From Entomomonas sp. E2T0 (GTDB lineage: Bacteria; Pseudomonadota; Gammaproteobacteria; Pseudomonadales; Pseudomonadaceae), in assembly GCF_025985425.1 (NCBI RefSeq), contig NZ_CP094972.1, forward strand, positions 1,798,001 to 1,862,000: a stretch of DNA of 64,000 bases. Reading direction: 5' to 3'. Shown in pieces: positions 1-9,530 of this stretch. Position 1 is the first letter of the stretch. Every line of letters begins with the position of its first letter. The position numbers and the translations under genes were made by a program. The notes below the pieces were generated by a model, which saw only the letters and a list, made by a program, of their open reading frames with translations, made no database searches and was not told the origin of the DNA.

Positions 1-573
1 GCGGATTATCTAGTGCCTTTAGCTAAACGTCTAATCGATGATTGTGACTGGATTGTTGGTGCAGAACGACAATTAGTGGCAGTACCTCATCAGCATGCGA
101 AAGCGCATTTATTAGATAAAAAATTATCCGATCTTATTGTATGGCTAAAACAACACCAACATGAAAAAGTGGTGGTATTAGCTTCTGGTGATCCCATGTT
201 ATATGGCTTGGGTAAATATATTAACCAGCAAATGAGTAGCAGTGAAGTACAGGTAGTATCAGGTATCAGCTCTATGCAATACCTTTTCTCACGTATTGCA
301 CTGGATATGAATGATGTTTATCTAACCAGCAGTCATGGTAAAACCCCCGACTTTGATTTTATGTTACAGCATAAGAAAGTAGCCTTAGTGACGGATGACA
401 AAATCGGTCCTTACCAAATTGCACAACAAATTATTAACCGTGGTTTACAACGTACTCTTGTGATTGGCGAAAATCTTTCTTATCCCAACGAACAAATTAC
501 GATTATGCCAGCCACAGAAGTATTAGACCAACCTTATCAAATGAATGTAGTGGTGATTATTGATGAAAGATGA
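1..573 (+). CDS. cbiE: Cobalt-precorrin-7 C5-methyltransferase CbiE (5' end cut by window)
   Basis: Methylates C5 of the corrin ring in the cobalt-early cobalamin pathway, using S-adenosylmethionine in the cytoplasm. The frame is open from the first base (A-D-Y-L-V-P) and runs 190 codons to a stop at 571-573. The usual CbiE amino terminus with its GxGPGD motif is therefore outside the window, and the GTG at 13 is not the start. Visible family features are a GAERQL stretch near residue 20 and the ASGDPMLYGLG segment (GDPxxYG) that lines the SAM site. The stop overlaps the next gene, cbiT, by 11 bases, so the two are translationally coupled and probably work together: CbiT is fused to CbiE as CobL in aerobic organisms. 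Family assignment is secure. Confidence 0.93.
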   Translation, partial: ADYLVPLAKRLIDDCDWIVGAERQLVAVPHQHAKAHLLDKKLSDLIVWLKQHQHEKVVVLASGDPMLYGLGKYINQQMSSSEVQVVSGISSMQYLFSRIALDMNDVYLTSSHGKTPDFDFMLQHKKVALVTDDKIGPYQIAQQIINRGLQRTLVIGENLSYPNEQITIMPATEVLDQPYQMNVVVIIDER

Positions 574-1132
574 ATTATTTATTCGGGGTGATGTACCCAT
601 GACTAAAGAAGAAGTTCGGGTATTAACCATCGACTGGTTAAATTTAGAAAATGCGAGCACATTAGTTGATGTGGGGGCAGGTACGGGCAGTATCTGTATT
701 GAGGCTAGTTTACGTTATCCTAATTTAAAAACTATTGCCATTGAGAAAAATCCAGAGGCCATTAGTTTAATTAAACAAAACTGTGACAAGTTTGCTGTTA
801 CTAATCTACAGGTTATTGAAGGTAATGCACCCGAAGTATTACCTAAGCAACCTATTGATGCTGTATTTGTAGGCGGTAGTGGTGGCGCTTTAGATGAAAT
901 TATTAGCTGGGCATTTACCCATTTAAATCCACAAGGGCGTTTAGTACTGAACTTTATTTTATTAAATAACCTCATGGAAGCCTTAGATATTCTACAACAA
1001 GTTGGTTTTGAAAATATTGAAGCAAGCCAGCTACAAGTATCACGTTTAACCAAGTTGGGTAAGGGCAAATATTTTAAACCTAATAATCCAACCTATATTA
1101 TTTCCTGTACAAAAGGGGCAGTAAGCGAATGA
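563..1132 (+). CDS. cbiT: Cobalt-precorrin-6B C15-methyltransferase (decarboxylating) CbiT
   Basis: Methylates C15 and decarboxylates the C12 acetate side chain of the corrin intermediate. The protein is 189 residues, the usual stand-alone CbiT length. The amino end contains [12 protein letters not shown], a family hallmark, followed by the class I methyltransferase motif DVGAGTG at residues 36-42 and a GGSGG segment further on. I use the ATG at 563; a TTG lies directly before it in frame, but ATG gives the canonical MKDELF start. The gene overlaps cbiE at its start and shares ATGA with cbiF at its end, so it sits inside one polycistron. Confidence 0.95.
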   Translation: MKDELFIRGDVPMTKEEVRVLTIDWLNLENASTLVDVGAGTGSICIEASLRYPNLKTIAIEKNPEAISLIKQNCDKFAVTNLQVIEGNAPEVLPKQPIDAVFVGGSGGALDEIISWAFTHLNPQGRLVLNFILLNNLMEALDILQQVGFENIEASQLQVSRLTKLGKGKYFKPNNPTYIISCTKGAVSE

Positions 1133-1911
1133 CACAAGCAACCATTGATTATAGTAAAGTTTATTTTATTGGTGCAGGCCCTGGTGATTGTGAATTAATT
1201 ACTTTAAAAGGTTACCGTATTTTAGCTGAGGCGGATGTAGTGATTTATGCAGGCTCACTCATTAATCACGATTTATTAAAGTATTGTAAAGAGGGTGCAG
1301 CTTGTCACGACAGTGCAAAACTGAACTTAGAAGAAATTATCAGTTTAATGCAACAGGGCATAGAGCAAGGCAAATTAGTGGTACGCCTCCAAACGGGAGA
1401 TCTATCACTGTATGGTTCAATTCGTGAACAAAGTGAAGAATTGGCCAAGTTGAATATTGGTTTTGTTTCTGTACCTGGTGTGAGTTCTTTCTTAGGCGCA
1501 GCTTCACAATTAGGCGTGGAATATACCGTGCCTGAAGTGGCACAAAGTCTAATTATTACCCGTATGGAAGGGCGTACCCCAATGCCTTTTAAAGAATCTT
1601 TAGAGGCTTTTGCACAACACCAAACCTCAATGGCTATCTTCTTATCAGTACAAAATATCGCCAGTGTGGTCGATAACTTACATGATGAGGGCAAGGGTTA
1701 TCCTATGGATACGCCTGTGGCAGTGATCTATAAGGCAACATGGCCAGATGAGCAAAAAGTTGAGGGTACCTTAGCGGATATCGCACAGAAGGTAAAAGAA
1801 GCAGGTATTAATAAAACGGCACTTATTTTAGTGGGTCGTTTTCTTGGTGAAGAGTACCACTACTCGAAACTCTATGACGCAGATTTTAGCCATGAATTTA
1901 GAAAAGCCTGA
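1129..1911 (+). CDS. cbiF: Cobalt-precorrin-4 C11-methyltransferase CbiF
   Basis: SAM-dependent methylation at C11 of cobalt-precorrin-4. The 260-residue protein is a tetrapyrrole methylase. It has [15 protein letters not shown] at residues 11-25, [12 protein letters not shown] shortly after (typical of CbiF/CobM), the TGDLSLYGS loop of the SAM pocket, and VPGVSSF. The start overlaps the cbiT stop as ATGA. Its 3' end overlaps the start of cbiG by about 20 bases, so this stretch is read in two frames. Confidence 0.96.
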   Translation: MTQATIDYSKVYFIGAGPGDCELITLKGYRILAEADVVIYAGSLINHDLLKYCKEGAACHDSAKLNLEEIISLMQQGIEQGKLVVRLQTGDLSLYGSIREQSEELAKLNIGFVSVPGVSSFLGAASQLGVEYTVPEVAQSLIITRMEGRTPMPFKESLEAFAQHQTSMAIFLSVQNIASVVDNLHDEGKGYPMDTPVAVIYKATWPDEQKVEGTLADIAQKVKEAGINKTALILVGRFLGEEYHYSKLYDADFSHEFRKA

Positions 1912-2944
1912 ATTAGCTATACTAACCGTTACACCAGGGGCTAAAGCACAGGCTTTACGCTTGGCTAAGTTAATTCCTTGTGATTGTTATACCAGCGATA
2001 AGCTGGTTAGCGAAGGCTTTATAGGCTTTAACGGTAGCATGGCGGATTGTGTAAAAAGGTTATTCGCTAGTTATCAGTCATTACTGTTTATTTGTGCCAC
2101 TGGTATTACGGTGCGCATGATTGCGCCCTTAGTGACTGATAAGTTAGCAGACCCTGCGGTACTGGTAATGGATGAGCAAGCACAGCATGTCATTAGTTTA
2201 CTCTCTGGGCATGTTGGTGGTGGTAATAAGCTAACTATGCAGATTGCCCAACTGTTAGGGGCAACCCCTGTTATTACTACGGCTACTGATGTTAATCAAG
2301 TGGCGGCATTAGATACCTTAATTCAAGAAGTAGGCGGGGATGTAGCTTCTTATCGACAACAGGTTAAAGATATTAATCAAATATTGGTGAGTGGTCAGCG
2401 AGTTGGACTATACCTTGAACAGGTTAGTGTCAAAGATGTTCGAGGCTTTGTAGCGGTAACAGACCTTAAGCAATTACCAAGCGAATTAGCTGCCCTCGTG
2501 GTTGTATCCAATCGCACCGATTTACAGGTTAATAGTGATTACCCAGTGATTCAAGTTATTCCCAAAAATATTGTAGTGGGGATGGGCTGTCGGCGTGATA
2601 CCGATGCTGAGTTAATCTATCAAACACTTTGTCAGCACTTAGCAAAATATCAGCTAGATATACGAGCCATTAAACAAATTGGCAGTGTCATTATTAAGCA
2701 AGATGAACAAGGGCTTATTGCTTTAGCTAAGCGTTTAGCAGTGCCCTTTACCGTATTTACGATTGAAGAGTTACAGCAGCATGAGCATCGCTTTGCTGCT
2801 TCTGAATTTGTCCGCAAAACCCTAGGCATAGGCAGTGTATCACAGCCCTCTGCGTGGATTATGAGCGACGGCAATTTATTAGGTGAAACGTTAAAACAGG
2901 ATGGTATTACCATCACATTAGGAGTAAGTATATGTTGTATTTAG
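1892..2944 (+). CDS. cbiG: Cobalt-precorrin-5A hydrolase CbiG
   Basis: Opens the delta-lactone of cobalt-precorrin-5A and releases the two-carbon C20 fragment as acetaldehyde, the ring-contraction step specific to the anaerobic pathway. Starting at ATG 1892 the protein is 350 residues, in line with stand-alone CbiG; an upstream ATG at 1874 is possible, and neither has a clear ribosome binding site. Visible blocks are [24 protein letters not shown] near residue 105, and the carboxy-terminal domain signature [14 protein letters not shown] near residue 228. Its presence and that of CbiK define the pathway as cobalt-early. The gene ends 13 bases inside cbiH. Confidence 0.93.
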   Translation: MNLEKPELAILTVTPGAKAQALRLAKLIPCDCYTSDKLVSEGFIGFNGSMADCVKRLFASYQSLLFICATGITVRMIAPLVTDKLADPAVLVMDEQAQHVISLLSGHVGGGNKLTMQIAQLLGATPVITTATDVNQVAALDTLIQEVGGDVASYRQQVKDINQILVSGQRVGLYLEQVSVKDVRGFVAVTDLKQLPSELAALVVVSNRTDLQVNSDYPVIQVIPKNIVVGMGCRRDTDAELIYQTLCQHLAKYQLDIRAIKQIGSVIIKQDEQGLIALAKRLAVPFTVFTIEELQQHEHRFAASEFVRKTLGIGSVSQPSAWIMSDGNLLGETLKQDGITITLGVSICCI

Positions 2945-3657
2945 TAGGTTTAGGCCCTGGTGATGAAGGTTCAATGACTCAAGATGCAGTAGCCGCTATT
3001 AAAAATTCAGAGGTAATAGTCGGTTATAAAACCTATACCAATCTAATCAAGCCTTTAATTGAAGGTAAAGAGCTCGTTAGAACAGGTATGTGTAAAGAGA
3101 TAGAGCGCTGTGAAGTGGCGATTGAAGCCGCCAAAACAGGCAAAAATGTCGCCTTAGTAAGCAGCGGTGATACAGGTGTTTACGGTATGGCAGGGCCTAT
3201 CTTTGAAATTATTGCCCGTGATAACTTAGATATTGATGTGCAAGTGATTCCTGGTGTTACCTCTAGTGTAGCTTGTGCCGCTATTTTAGGTTGCCCATTA
3301 ATGCATGACTTTTGTCATATTAGCTTAAGTGATCTATTAACCCCTTGGGAGTTAATTGAAAAACGAGTGCGTATGGCGGCAGAAGCTGATTTTGTAATCT
3401 GTTTTTATAACCCACGTTCCAAAGGCCGCCCAGACCATTTAGCAAAAGCTTTTGAATTAATGGCTCCTTTTAAAAGCCCCGATACGCCAGTCGGAATAGT
3501 AAAAGCGGCAGGTCGTAGCAAAGAAGATTTATGGCTAACCACTTTTAAAGATATTGATTATACCGTGGTAGGCATGACCTCGATGGTGATTGTGGGTAAT
3601 AAATCAACCTATCGTTATAAGGACTATATGATTACACCACGAGGATATAGGGTGTGA
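2932..3657 (+). CDS. cbiH: Cobalt-factor III C17-methyltransferase (precorrin-3B C17-methyltransferase family) CbiH
   Basis: Methylates C17 and drives ring contraction of cobalt-factor III. The protein has 241 residues with [16 protein letters not shown] at the start, a GDTGVYGMAG SAM-site loop, and IPGVTSSVACAAILG. The segment DFCHISLSDLLTPW is characteristic of CbiH/CobJ. A GGAG ribosome binding site at 2921-2924 lies inside cbiG, seven bases before the ATG. There is no ferredoxin-like or CbiG-type fusion. The stop codon overlaps the GTG start of cbiJ. Confidence 0.95.
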   Translation: MLYLVGLGPGDEGSMTQDAVAAIKNSEVIVGYKTYTNLIKPLIEGKELVRTGMCKEIERCEVAIEAAKTGKNVALVSSGDTGVYGMAGPIFEIIARDNLDIDVQVIPGVTSSVACAAILGCPLMHDFCHISLSDLLTPWELIEKRVRMAAEADFVICFYNPRSKGRPDHLAKAFELMAPFKSPDTPVGIVKAAGRSKEDLWLTTFKDIDYTVVGMTSMVIVGNKSTYRYKDYMITPRGYRV

Positions 3658-4433
3658 GCCAAGCTTTTAAGGGAAAAATTCATGTGTTTGGTGGCACCTC
3701 TGATGCAGTCTTATTGTGTCAGATGTTAGAAAGGCTAGGCTTAAGCTATGGCCTTTCAGTAGCCACTGAAGCAGGCAGTGAAACTGCGTTGGCTTTAAAT
3801 GGCAAAGTACACGTGGGTAGATTAGATATTGAGCAAATGGCTGCCTTATTTACCAAAGAACAAGTTGCTTTAGTGATTGATGCTACTCATCCATTTGCTG
3901 CGGAAGTTTCCAAAAATATTATGGAAGCGACCAGTAAGGTTAATTTACCTTTAATTCGTTATGAGCGACAAACTCAAATTGATTTATTGGAGCACCCTTT
4001 ACTGATTAAAGTGGCAACGGTTGAAGAAGCTTGTATGGCTGCTAAAGAAGTAGGCAATAAGGTTTTTTTAACCACTGGTAGTAAAGAGTTAGCCAAATAT
4101 AAACAGTTATTGCCTGAAAAAACATTAATTGCGCGCGTATTACCCACAGTAGGGGTTATTCAATCCTGTGTTGATTTAGGTTTAGGGATTGGTGAAATTG
4201 TGGCGATGAAAGGGCCATTCACTCGTGAAATGAATCAGGCAATGTATCAGTTTTATCAACCTGATGTAGTGATTACTAAAGAGTCTGGGGCAGAGGGCGG
4301 TTATACCGAAAAAGTATTACCCTGTTTGGCTCTTAATATTAGATGTATCGTGATTAGTCGTCCTAAACAAATCTATCAAAGGTTTGTTTCAACGATTGAG
4401 GAATTAGAGTGCCAGTTAAAGGCATTTAGTTAA
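3654..4433 (+). CDS. cbiJ: Cobalt-precorrin-6A reductase CbiJ (CobK family)
   Basis: Reduces the macrocycle of cobalt-precorrin-6A with NAD(P)H. The start is GTG, overlapping the cbiH stop by four bases, and the product has 259 residues, the usual length. Family features are the amino-terminal nucleotide-binding stretch VFGGTSDAVLLCQML, DATHPFAAEVSKNI near the middle, LTTGSKEL and AMKGPFTREMN, and a carboxy-terminal TKESGAEGG. It is in the expected place among the ring methylases. Confidence 0.95.
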   Translation: MSQAFKGKIHVFGGTSDAVLLCQMLERLGLSYGLSVATEAGSETALALNGKVHVGRLDIEQMAALFTKEQVALVIDATHPFAAEVSKNIMEATSKVNLPLIRYERQTQIDLLEHPLLIKVATVEEACMAAKEVGNKVFLTTGSKELAKYKQLLPEKTLIARVLPTVGVIQSCVDLGLGIGEIVAMKGPFTREMNQAMYQFYQPDVVITKESGAEGGYTEKVLPCLALNIRCIVISRPKQIYQRFVSTIEELECQLKAFS

Positions 4434-4448
4434 TAGAAGGTAGAAAAA

Positions 4449-5213
4449 ATGGCAGGTAAAGTGTGGTTAGTAGGGGCAGGGCCAGGTGATATTTCTTTAA
4501 TTACCGTAAAAGGTATGGAATGTATCAAGCATGCTGATGTATTGGTGTATGATCGCTTAGTTAATCCTGAGTTATTAACCTTTGCACCAGAATATTGTGA
4601 AAAAATTAATGTGGGTAAAGAAAGCGATCATCATCCTATTCCACAGCAAGATATTAACCAAATTTTAGCCGACCATGCTAAAGCAGGTAAGAAAGTAGTT
4701 CGTTTAAAAAGCGGTGACCCTTATGTATTCGGGCGTGGTGGCGAAGAAGCGCAGTTATTAGTTGAGCAACAAGTACCTTTTGAAGTAGTACCAGGGGTGA
4801 CTTCGGCTATTGGCGGCTTAACCTATGCAGGTATTCCTGTTACCCATCGTGACCATGCTTCCTCGTTCCATGTGGTAACAGGCCACTTACGAGCAGACAA
4901 AGAAAAAGACCCAATTAACTGGCAAGCACTTGCACAATTGCAAGGTACTATTGTGATTTTAATGGGTGTTTCTAACTTAGCGAATATCACCGAAGAATTG
5001 ATGCAATATGGCAAAAGTGCTGATACCCCCGTTGGTATTATCATGTGGGCAAGCCGAGCTAACCAACGCGTAGTAACAGGTACATTAGGTAATATTGTAC
5101 AAGTAGCTGAAGAGCAAAAGGTTAAACCGCCTGCCTTAATTGTAATTGGTGAAGTGGTTGGTTTGCATAACTTACTGGATTTTTCTCAATTTATTAGCGA
5201 CCCTGCTGAATAA
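4449..5213 (+). CDS. cobA: Uroporphyrinogen-III C-methyltransferase (SUMT)
   Basis: Adds methyl groups at C2 and C7 of uroporphyrinogen III to give precorrin-2, the branch point to cobalamin and sirohaem. The product is 254 residues, so it is the single-domain CobA form without the CysG dehydrogenase/chelatase module. Motifs seen are VWLVGAGPGDISLIT, ADVLVYDRLV, KSGDPYVFGRGGEE, VPGVTSAIGG and TGHL. The precorrin-2 oxidase activity must come from elsewhere in the genome. It follows cbiJ after 15 bases with an AGAAGG-type ribosome binding site. Its location in the cbi operon points to B12 rather than sirohaem use. Confidence 0.96.
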   Translation: MAGKVWLVGAGPGDISLITVKGMECIKHADVLVYDRLVNPELLTFAPEYCEKINVGKESDHHPIPQQDINQILADHAKAGKKVVRLKSGDPYVFGRGGEEAQLLVEQQVPFEVVPGVTSAIGGLTYAGIPVTHRDHASSFHVVTGHLRADKEKDPINWQALAQLQGTIVILMGVSNLANITEELMQYGKSADTPVGIIMWASRANQRVVTGTLGNIVQVAEEQKVKPPALIVIGEVVGLHNLLDFSQFISDPAE

Positions 5214-5223
5214 GGTGATAGCT

Positions 5224-6006
5224 GTGAAAAAAGCATTATTAGTAGTTAGTTTTGGCACGAGTTACCCAGAAACACGGATCAAAAATATTGAAACCTGTGA
5301 ACAGGCCATGCGTGATATTTGTCCTGATCGTGACTTCTTCCGTTCGTGGACGTCGCATATTATTCGTCGCAAGATAGCTGAGCGCGACCAAATGTATGTG
5401 GATAGTCCACAACAAGCGTTAGAACGGTTAATTGAGCAAGGCTATACGGATGTGGTTATTCAGTCACTGCATATTATTAATGGTGATGAGTACGAGAAAA
5501 TTACTAGTGAAGTATTGGTGTATAAAGATCAGTTTGAACGTATGGAAATTGGCAAGCCACTACTAACTACCTTTGCAGATTTTGAAGCAGTAATAGAGGC
5601 ACTAAAAGCACAAGCACCTAACTTACAACCTGATGAGCGGGTACTGTTTATGGGGCATGGTACTACTCACCATACTTTCGCTGCTTATGCTTGTATCGAC
5701 CATCTATTTATGGACAAAAAATTACCTTTTATAATGGGCGCCGTAGAAAGCTACCCTGAAATAGAGACTATTTTAGAACGTTTACAACGAGATAAAGTAC
5801 GTAAAGTACACCTCATGCCCTTTATGATAGTAGCAGGCGATCATGCCATTAATGATATGGCATCCGATGAAGAAGATTCATGGAATAGCCAAATTAAAGC
5901 GCTAGGTATTGAAACAGAGTGTTACCTACAAGGCTTAGGTGAAAACGAACAAATCAGAGCATTATTTGCACAACATTTATTAGATGCTGTTAGTGAGAAA
6001 CAATAA
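5224..6006 (+). CDS. cbiK: Sirohydrochlorin cobaltochelatase CbiK
   Basis: Inserts cobalt into sirohydrochlorin without ATP, the committing step of the anaerobic pathway. I choose GTG 5224 as start: AAGGTG at 5212-5217 is a well-spaced ribosome binding site and the protein then begins MKKALLVVSFGTSY, the family start, giving 260 residues. Metal-site histidines are visible in FMGHGTTHHTF and MIVAGDHAINDMASD. There is no signal peptide, so this is the cytoplasmic biosynthetic form, not the periplasmic type of some sulphate reducers. Confidence 0.95.
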   Translation: MKKALLVVSFGTSYPETRIKNIETCEQAMRDICPDRDFFRSWTSHIIRRKIAERDQMYVDSPQQALERLIEQGYTDVVIQSLHIINGDEYEKITSEVLVYKDQFERMEIGKPLLTTFADFEAVIEALKAQAPNLQPDERVLFMGHGTTHHTFAAYACIDHLFMDKKLPFIMGAVESYPEIETILERLQRDKVRKVHLMPFMIVAGDHAINDMASDEEDSWNSQIKALGIETECYLQGLGENEQIRALFAQHLLDAVSEKQ

Positions 6007-6007
6007 A

Positions 6008-6715
6008 ATGAGTGGAAAGTTATACGCAATAGGTACAGGCCCCGGTGCATCTGATTTAATTACTGTAAGGGCCGCTAGATTACTAGCACATATGGATATA
6101 GTCTATGCACCTGCTGCCCGTAAAGGTGGTGATAGCTTGGCGCTTTCCATTGTACGTGAATATATTGGCAACCAAACCGAAATTAAAGAACGCCATTTCC
6201 CCATGAGTAATAATGCAGAGGAAAAACAACAAGCATGGCAAGCAGTAACCGATGAAATTGTTAGCGATATAACAGCAGGTAAAAAAGTAGCTTTTGTATC
6301 CTTAGGCGATGTGATGCTCTATAGCACATGGGTAAGTATTTTAGAACGGTTACCCGATGGTTTAGATATCGAAATTATCCCCGGTATTACTTCGTTTGCA
6401 CTGATTGCCGCCAAAACAAAACGTCCTTTAGCAATGGAAACCCAATCCTTAGTGGTTATGTCTTGTACAGTGGGTAAAGAAGTATTAGCCCAAGCCCTAC
6501 AACAACATTCAAGCCTAGTATTAATGAAAGCAGCCTCTTGCTTACCTGATGTAAAAGCATTAATTGAAGAGTTAGGTTTATTAGATTATGCCGTATTGGT
6601 ATCTGATGCTTCACTGACCTCTGAAAAGCAATACCGCAATTTAAAAGATATTCCAGCCGATGAAAAACTACCTTACTTTACTACTATTTTGGTGAATAAG
6701 GAGTGGAAGATTTAG
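6008..6715 (+). CDS. cbiL: Cobalt-factor II C20-methyltransferase CbiL
   Basis: Methylates C20 of cobalt-factor II. Starting at ATG 6008, one base after the cbiK stop, the protein has 235 residues. It begins MSGKLYAIGTGPGASDLIT and continues with IVYAPAARKGGDSLAL, typical of CbiL/CobI, then VSLGDVMLYSTW and IIPGITSF. It is the last gene of the first cob operon; a perfect 11-bp stem-loop follows 65 bases downstream. In Salmonella cbiM follows cbiL directly, whereas here about 3 kb of other genes intervene. Confidence 0.95.
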   Translation: MSGKLYAIGTGPGASDLITVRAARLLAHMDIVYAPAARKGGDSLALSIVREYIGNQTEIKERHFPMSNNAEEKQQAWQAVTDEIVSDITAGKKVAFVSLGDVMLYSTWVSILERLPDGLDIEIIPGITSFALIAAKTKRPLAMETQSLVVMSCTVGKEVLAQALQQHSSLVLMKAASCLPDVKALIEELGLLDYAVLVSDASLTSEKQYRNLKDIPADEKLPYFTTILVNKEWKI

Positions 6716-6779
6716 CTTAAACTTAAATGAAAAATATTTCTTAACAATGGATTATATATTATCTGAATGGTTTCATTAA

Positions 6780-6810
6780 AAAAGCTTACTGTATAGATAA
6801 GTAAGCTTTT
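6780..6810. terminator. Stem-loop between convergent genes, probable bidirectional terminator
   Basis: An 11-bp perfect inverted repeat (arms 6780-6790 and 6800-6810, beginning AAAAGCTTACT) surrounds a 9-base loop. It lies between the end of cbiL and the end of the leftward MORN-repeat gene. The arms end in a run of four T on either strand. No long T tract follows, so its strength is uncertain. Confidence 0.65.
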
Positions 6811-6848
6811 ATAGAGTTAATAGTTAGTTAATGCTCAGTTTCATTTTA

Positions 6849-7712
6849 TTAGCGAGTACTATCTAATGGTCTATCTTCTTTGTAATTAATTTCATATTCT
6901 TTATGTCCGTTTTCGTCCCATGATGTAGATAAACCATCTAGCATATCATTTTTATAATTTTCTTCCGATTTCTTTTGTCCATTTTCGTACCAAGTGGTAT
7001 GAAGTCCATCTCTATTACCATCCTTATAATGAGTTTCATAGAGTTTTTGGTTTTTGCCCTCATACCAATGAGTAGTTACACCATCTTGTTTGCCCGCTTT
7101 ATAATTAGCTTCTTGTTTTTTATTACCAAGTTCATTCCAGTTAATTGTCTTTCCATCAAGCTTGCCATTTTTAAAATGGCTCTCTGATGCCTTTTTACCA
7201 TTGTCATGCCAACTATATACTACACCCTCTAATTTGTTGTCTTTATAATGAGCTTCATAATTTTTTTGACCAGCTTTATTCCAGCGAGTTAGGGTACCTT
7301 CTACTTTGCCATTTTTAAAAGTTTTCTCCAACATTTTTGAACCATCTTCGTTCGAGTAAAGAATAGTTCCATCTAAATCTTTTAGGTGTAGATAATTAAC
7401 TGTAAGGTCTTGAGCTTTTTTTAAAGTCATTGGACTAGTTAATTGATTATCTGTTTTGCTGTAAAAGTCTTGTACTAAATAACTTCCGTCATTATTAACT
7501 TTTAATAACTTGCGATAGGTTTCGCTGCTTTCTTTATCAGCAACAGTTTCATCATAGAGATTGAAGTAAACAATAATAGTATTCTCTGTTAGATTTTTAC
7601 TGATTATTGGTACTTGTTCAGAGTTAGTTGTAGTAGTTTCTGCCCATAAAGGAGAGTGACTTATTAGCCCAATTAAACACAATGTAGAAAGTATACGGGG
7701 ATATGTTTTCAT
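6849..7712 (-). CDS. Secreted MORN-variant repeat protein (YwqK-like)
   Basis: Function unknown. A signal peptide is visible at residues 1-25 (hydrophobic LCLIGLISHSPLWA, then ETTTT), so the protein is exported. From about residue 115 to the end there are seven or eight tandem repeats of 22-24 residues of the form NGKxDGxxxxWxExGxKxxExxYK. These match the variant MORN repeats of the YwqK group, which database pipelines often label antitoxin although here there is no toxin partner. Such repeats form a beta-ribbon. An AAGGAA ribosome binding site precedes the ATG. It stands alone between the two cob operons, and nothing ties it to B12. Confidence 0.8.
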   Translation of the reverse strand: MKTYPRILSTLCLIGLISHSPLWAETTTTNSEQVPIISKNLTENTIIVYFNLYDETVADKESSETYRKLLKVNNDGSYLVQDFYSKTDNQLTSPMTLKKAQDLTVNYLHLKDLDGTILYSNEDGSKMLEKTFKNGKVEGTLTRWNKAGQKNYEAHYKDNKLEGVVYSWHDNGKKASESHFKNGKLDGKTINWNELGNKKQEANYKAGKQDGVTTHWYEGKNQKLYETHYKDGNRDGLHTTWYENGQKKSEENYKNDMLDGLSTSWDENGHKEYEINYKEDRPLDSTR

Positions 7713-7933
7713 TAAATATTCCTTACAATTTAATCAATTACTATTTATTTTAACAAAATATATTTATTTAATCGGGTATATTGCCTGCTTTAATCTTTTG
7801 TAAATATACACTTATCTTTCAATAAAAGAACATAGATTTTTTTATTAGGGCGAGATAAAGTATTATTTTAAAGAGGTAGTTATAATTTTTAGGGTCAGGT
7901 GATTTAAAACTATTTTTAACTATTGAAAAAAAT

Positions 7934-9235
7934 TTAGTTATTTACTAGAGGATATCTTTTAAGAAAAAACAACCGCCATAGTGGAATTAAATAAAGATAG
8001 CAAGCTAGTACAATAGATAGGGTAGGCGCGCCAACGGTTATAAGGGGGGCTGCGCAGGCTACTGACCATGGGATAAGGGGAGAGACTACTACCGCTGTAT
8101 CTTCTAGATTGATGGCTAGTTCTTTATTATCTGTTGTTAAGTCCCTGCAAAGCAAGTAGGTTAGGATAATAGTGAGGGTTTGGTTACAGCTAATAATGGC
8201 TGTACAAAATGATGTAAGCAGGGTACTGCCAAAAACATTTAGGTATTTAGAAGAGGCAGCAATAGAGCTCTTTAAGCCTTTTAAAATATCTGTTCCACTA
8301 AAGATACCCGAGTAAGTGGCAGAAATACACACAATGGCTATTACTTTTAACATGGTGAGTATACCACCACCATTAAAGATTACAGCCAGTTCAGCATTAT
8401 CTATTTGGTAGCCCCATACCATAATCTGTATTAGCTCGCTTACGGGGATATTTTGCATAAATACACAAAGCAAACAGCTAACGATGACACAACTAGACAT
8501 TAACCATAACACTCTTATTTTGAATAGGGCTAGAAAAATAATAAGTATCGCTGGTAATAACACTATCCAATGCAGATTAAAATAATCTGGGATTAAATCG
8601 AGCACTGCTAAGGTTTGCGGTGTTGCTGTAGTTGTTAAGCCAAGTAATAGATAAATGGCGCAAGTCACGATAAAAGGCACAAGACTGGTTTTTATCATTA
8701 GCTTTATATTTTGGTAAATATTGGTTTGGGTGAGAGTACTTATCAGCAGTGCACTGGTTGATACTGGGGAACAACGATCACCCACATAAACGCCTGATAA
8801 AATAGCACCGCCTACCAGTACTTCATTAATCCCCATAATATTACCAAGGCTCATACAAATAATGCCGATGGTTGCGGATGTTCCCACAGCAGTACCTGTA
8901 ATAATAGAGATTAGGCAGTTAAGTAAAAATACAATTAAAATAAATAATGAAGGAATAATCAGGTGGGATGAGGTGTAGGTAATAAAGGGAATAGTGCCAG
9001 AGGCTCGCCATGTAGCGGTTATTATTCCCACCAATATAAGTACCAGTAAAATAACTTTTATTTGGTAAACGCCTTGTAGTGACATTCGCATAACTTCTTT
9101 AAAGCTATGCTTTTTTAGTAATCCATAGCAGAAGAAAAGAATATAGCCCACTAGTAAAGCATATAAAACAGATAAGTTAGCTAATAGACAAAATAGTAAG
9201 GCAAGGCCAAATAGGCTAATAACGATTAGTTCCAT
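7934..9235 (-). CDS. NhaC-family Na+/H+ antiporter-like membrane protein
   Basis: A 433-residue integral membrane protein with about eleven hydrophobic segments and no soluble domain. Family features are TGTAVGTSATIGIICMSLG near residues 115-135 followed by GAILSGVYVGDRCSPVSTSA, which is the signature region of NhaC/MleN transporters, and EDTAVVVSPLIPWSVACA near the carboxy end. Members exchange sodium for protons or couple sodium to organic acids such as malate/lactate; the substrate cannot be read here. It is transcribed away from the cobalamin riboswitch, with about 295 bases between its start and the aptamer in which I see no gene. Confidence 0.82.
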   Translation of the reverse strand: MELIVISLFGLALLFCLLANLSVLYALLVGYILFFCYGLLKKHSFKEVMRMSLQGVYQIKVILLVLILVGIITATWRASGTIPFITYTSSHLIIPSLFILIVFLLNCLISIITGTAVGTSATIGIICMSLGNIMGINEVLVGGAILSGVYVGDRCSPVSTSALLISTLTQTNIYQNIKLMIKTSLVPFIVTCAIYLLLGLTTTATPQTLAVLDLIPDYFNLHWIVLLPAILIIFLALFKIRVLWLMSSCVIVSCLLCVFMQNIPVSELIQIMVWGYQIDNAELAVIFNGGGILTMLKVIAIVCISATYSGIFSGTDILKGLKSSIAASSKYLNVFGSTLLTSFCTAIISCNQTLTIILTYLLCRDLTTDNKELAINLEDTAVVVSPLIPWSVACAAPLITVGAPTLSIVLACYLYLIPLWRLFFLKRYPLVNN

Positions 9236-9530
9236 GATTGCGTATAGGATTTTGTAGTGGTTGCTATCAATTTAAATTTGGCTGCTTGAGTGGATAGTTA
9301 CATTCTATATTGTGTACACAAGTATGCCATGCTCTATTAAAGAGTTCTAGTATTCGTAGTAGGTTATGTGAATTATCTGGATGACTTCTATTCAGGCAAA
9401 TAGTTGGGGTTACTTTGAAATGATTATTAACTATCTTTAAAGTTAATTTAACTAACCTATTACCTGCGTCAATCTTTTCTCAAATTCACATTTACCAGCC
9501 ACTAAAAAGGGCATAGACTTTTCACTAAGT

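Noticed and set aside
715-1068. Long opposite-strand open frames inside cbiT, cbiF, cbiG and many later genes.
   Set aside because: They are mirror frames of strongly supported genes, without ribosome binding sites or recognisable domains.
6849-7712. Calling the MORN-repeat gene an antitoxin of a toxin-antitoxin pair.
   Set aside because: The name comes from database labels for YwqK-like repeats; the protein has a signal peptide and there is no adjacent toxin gene.
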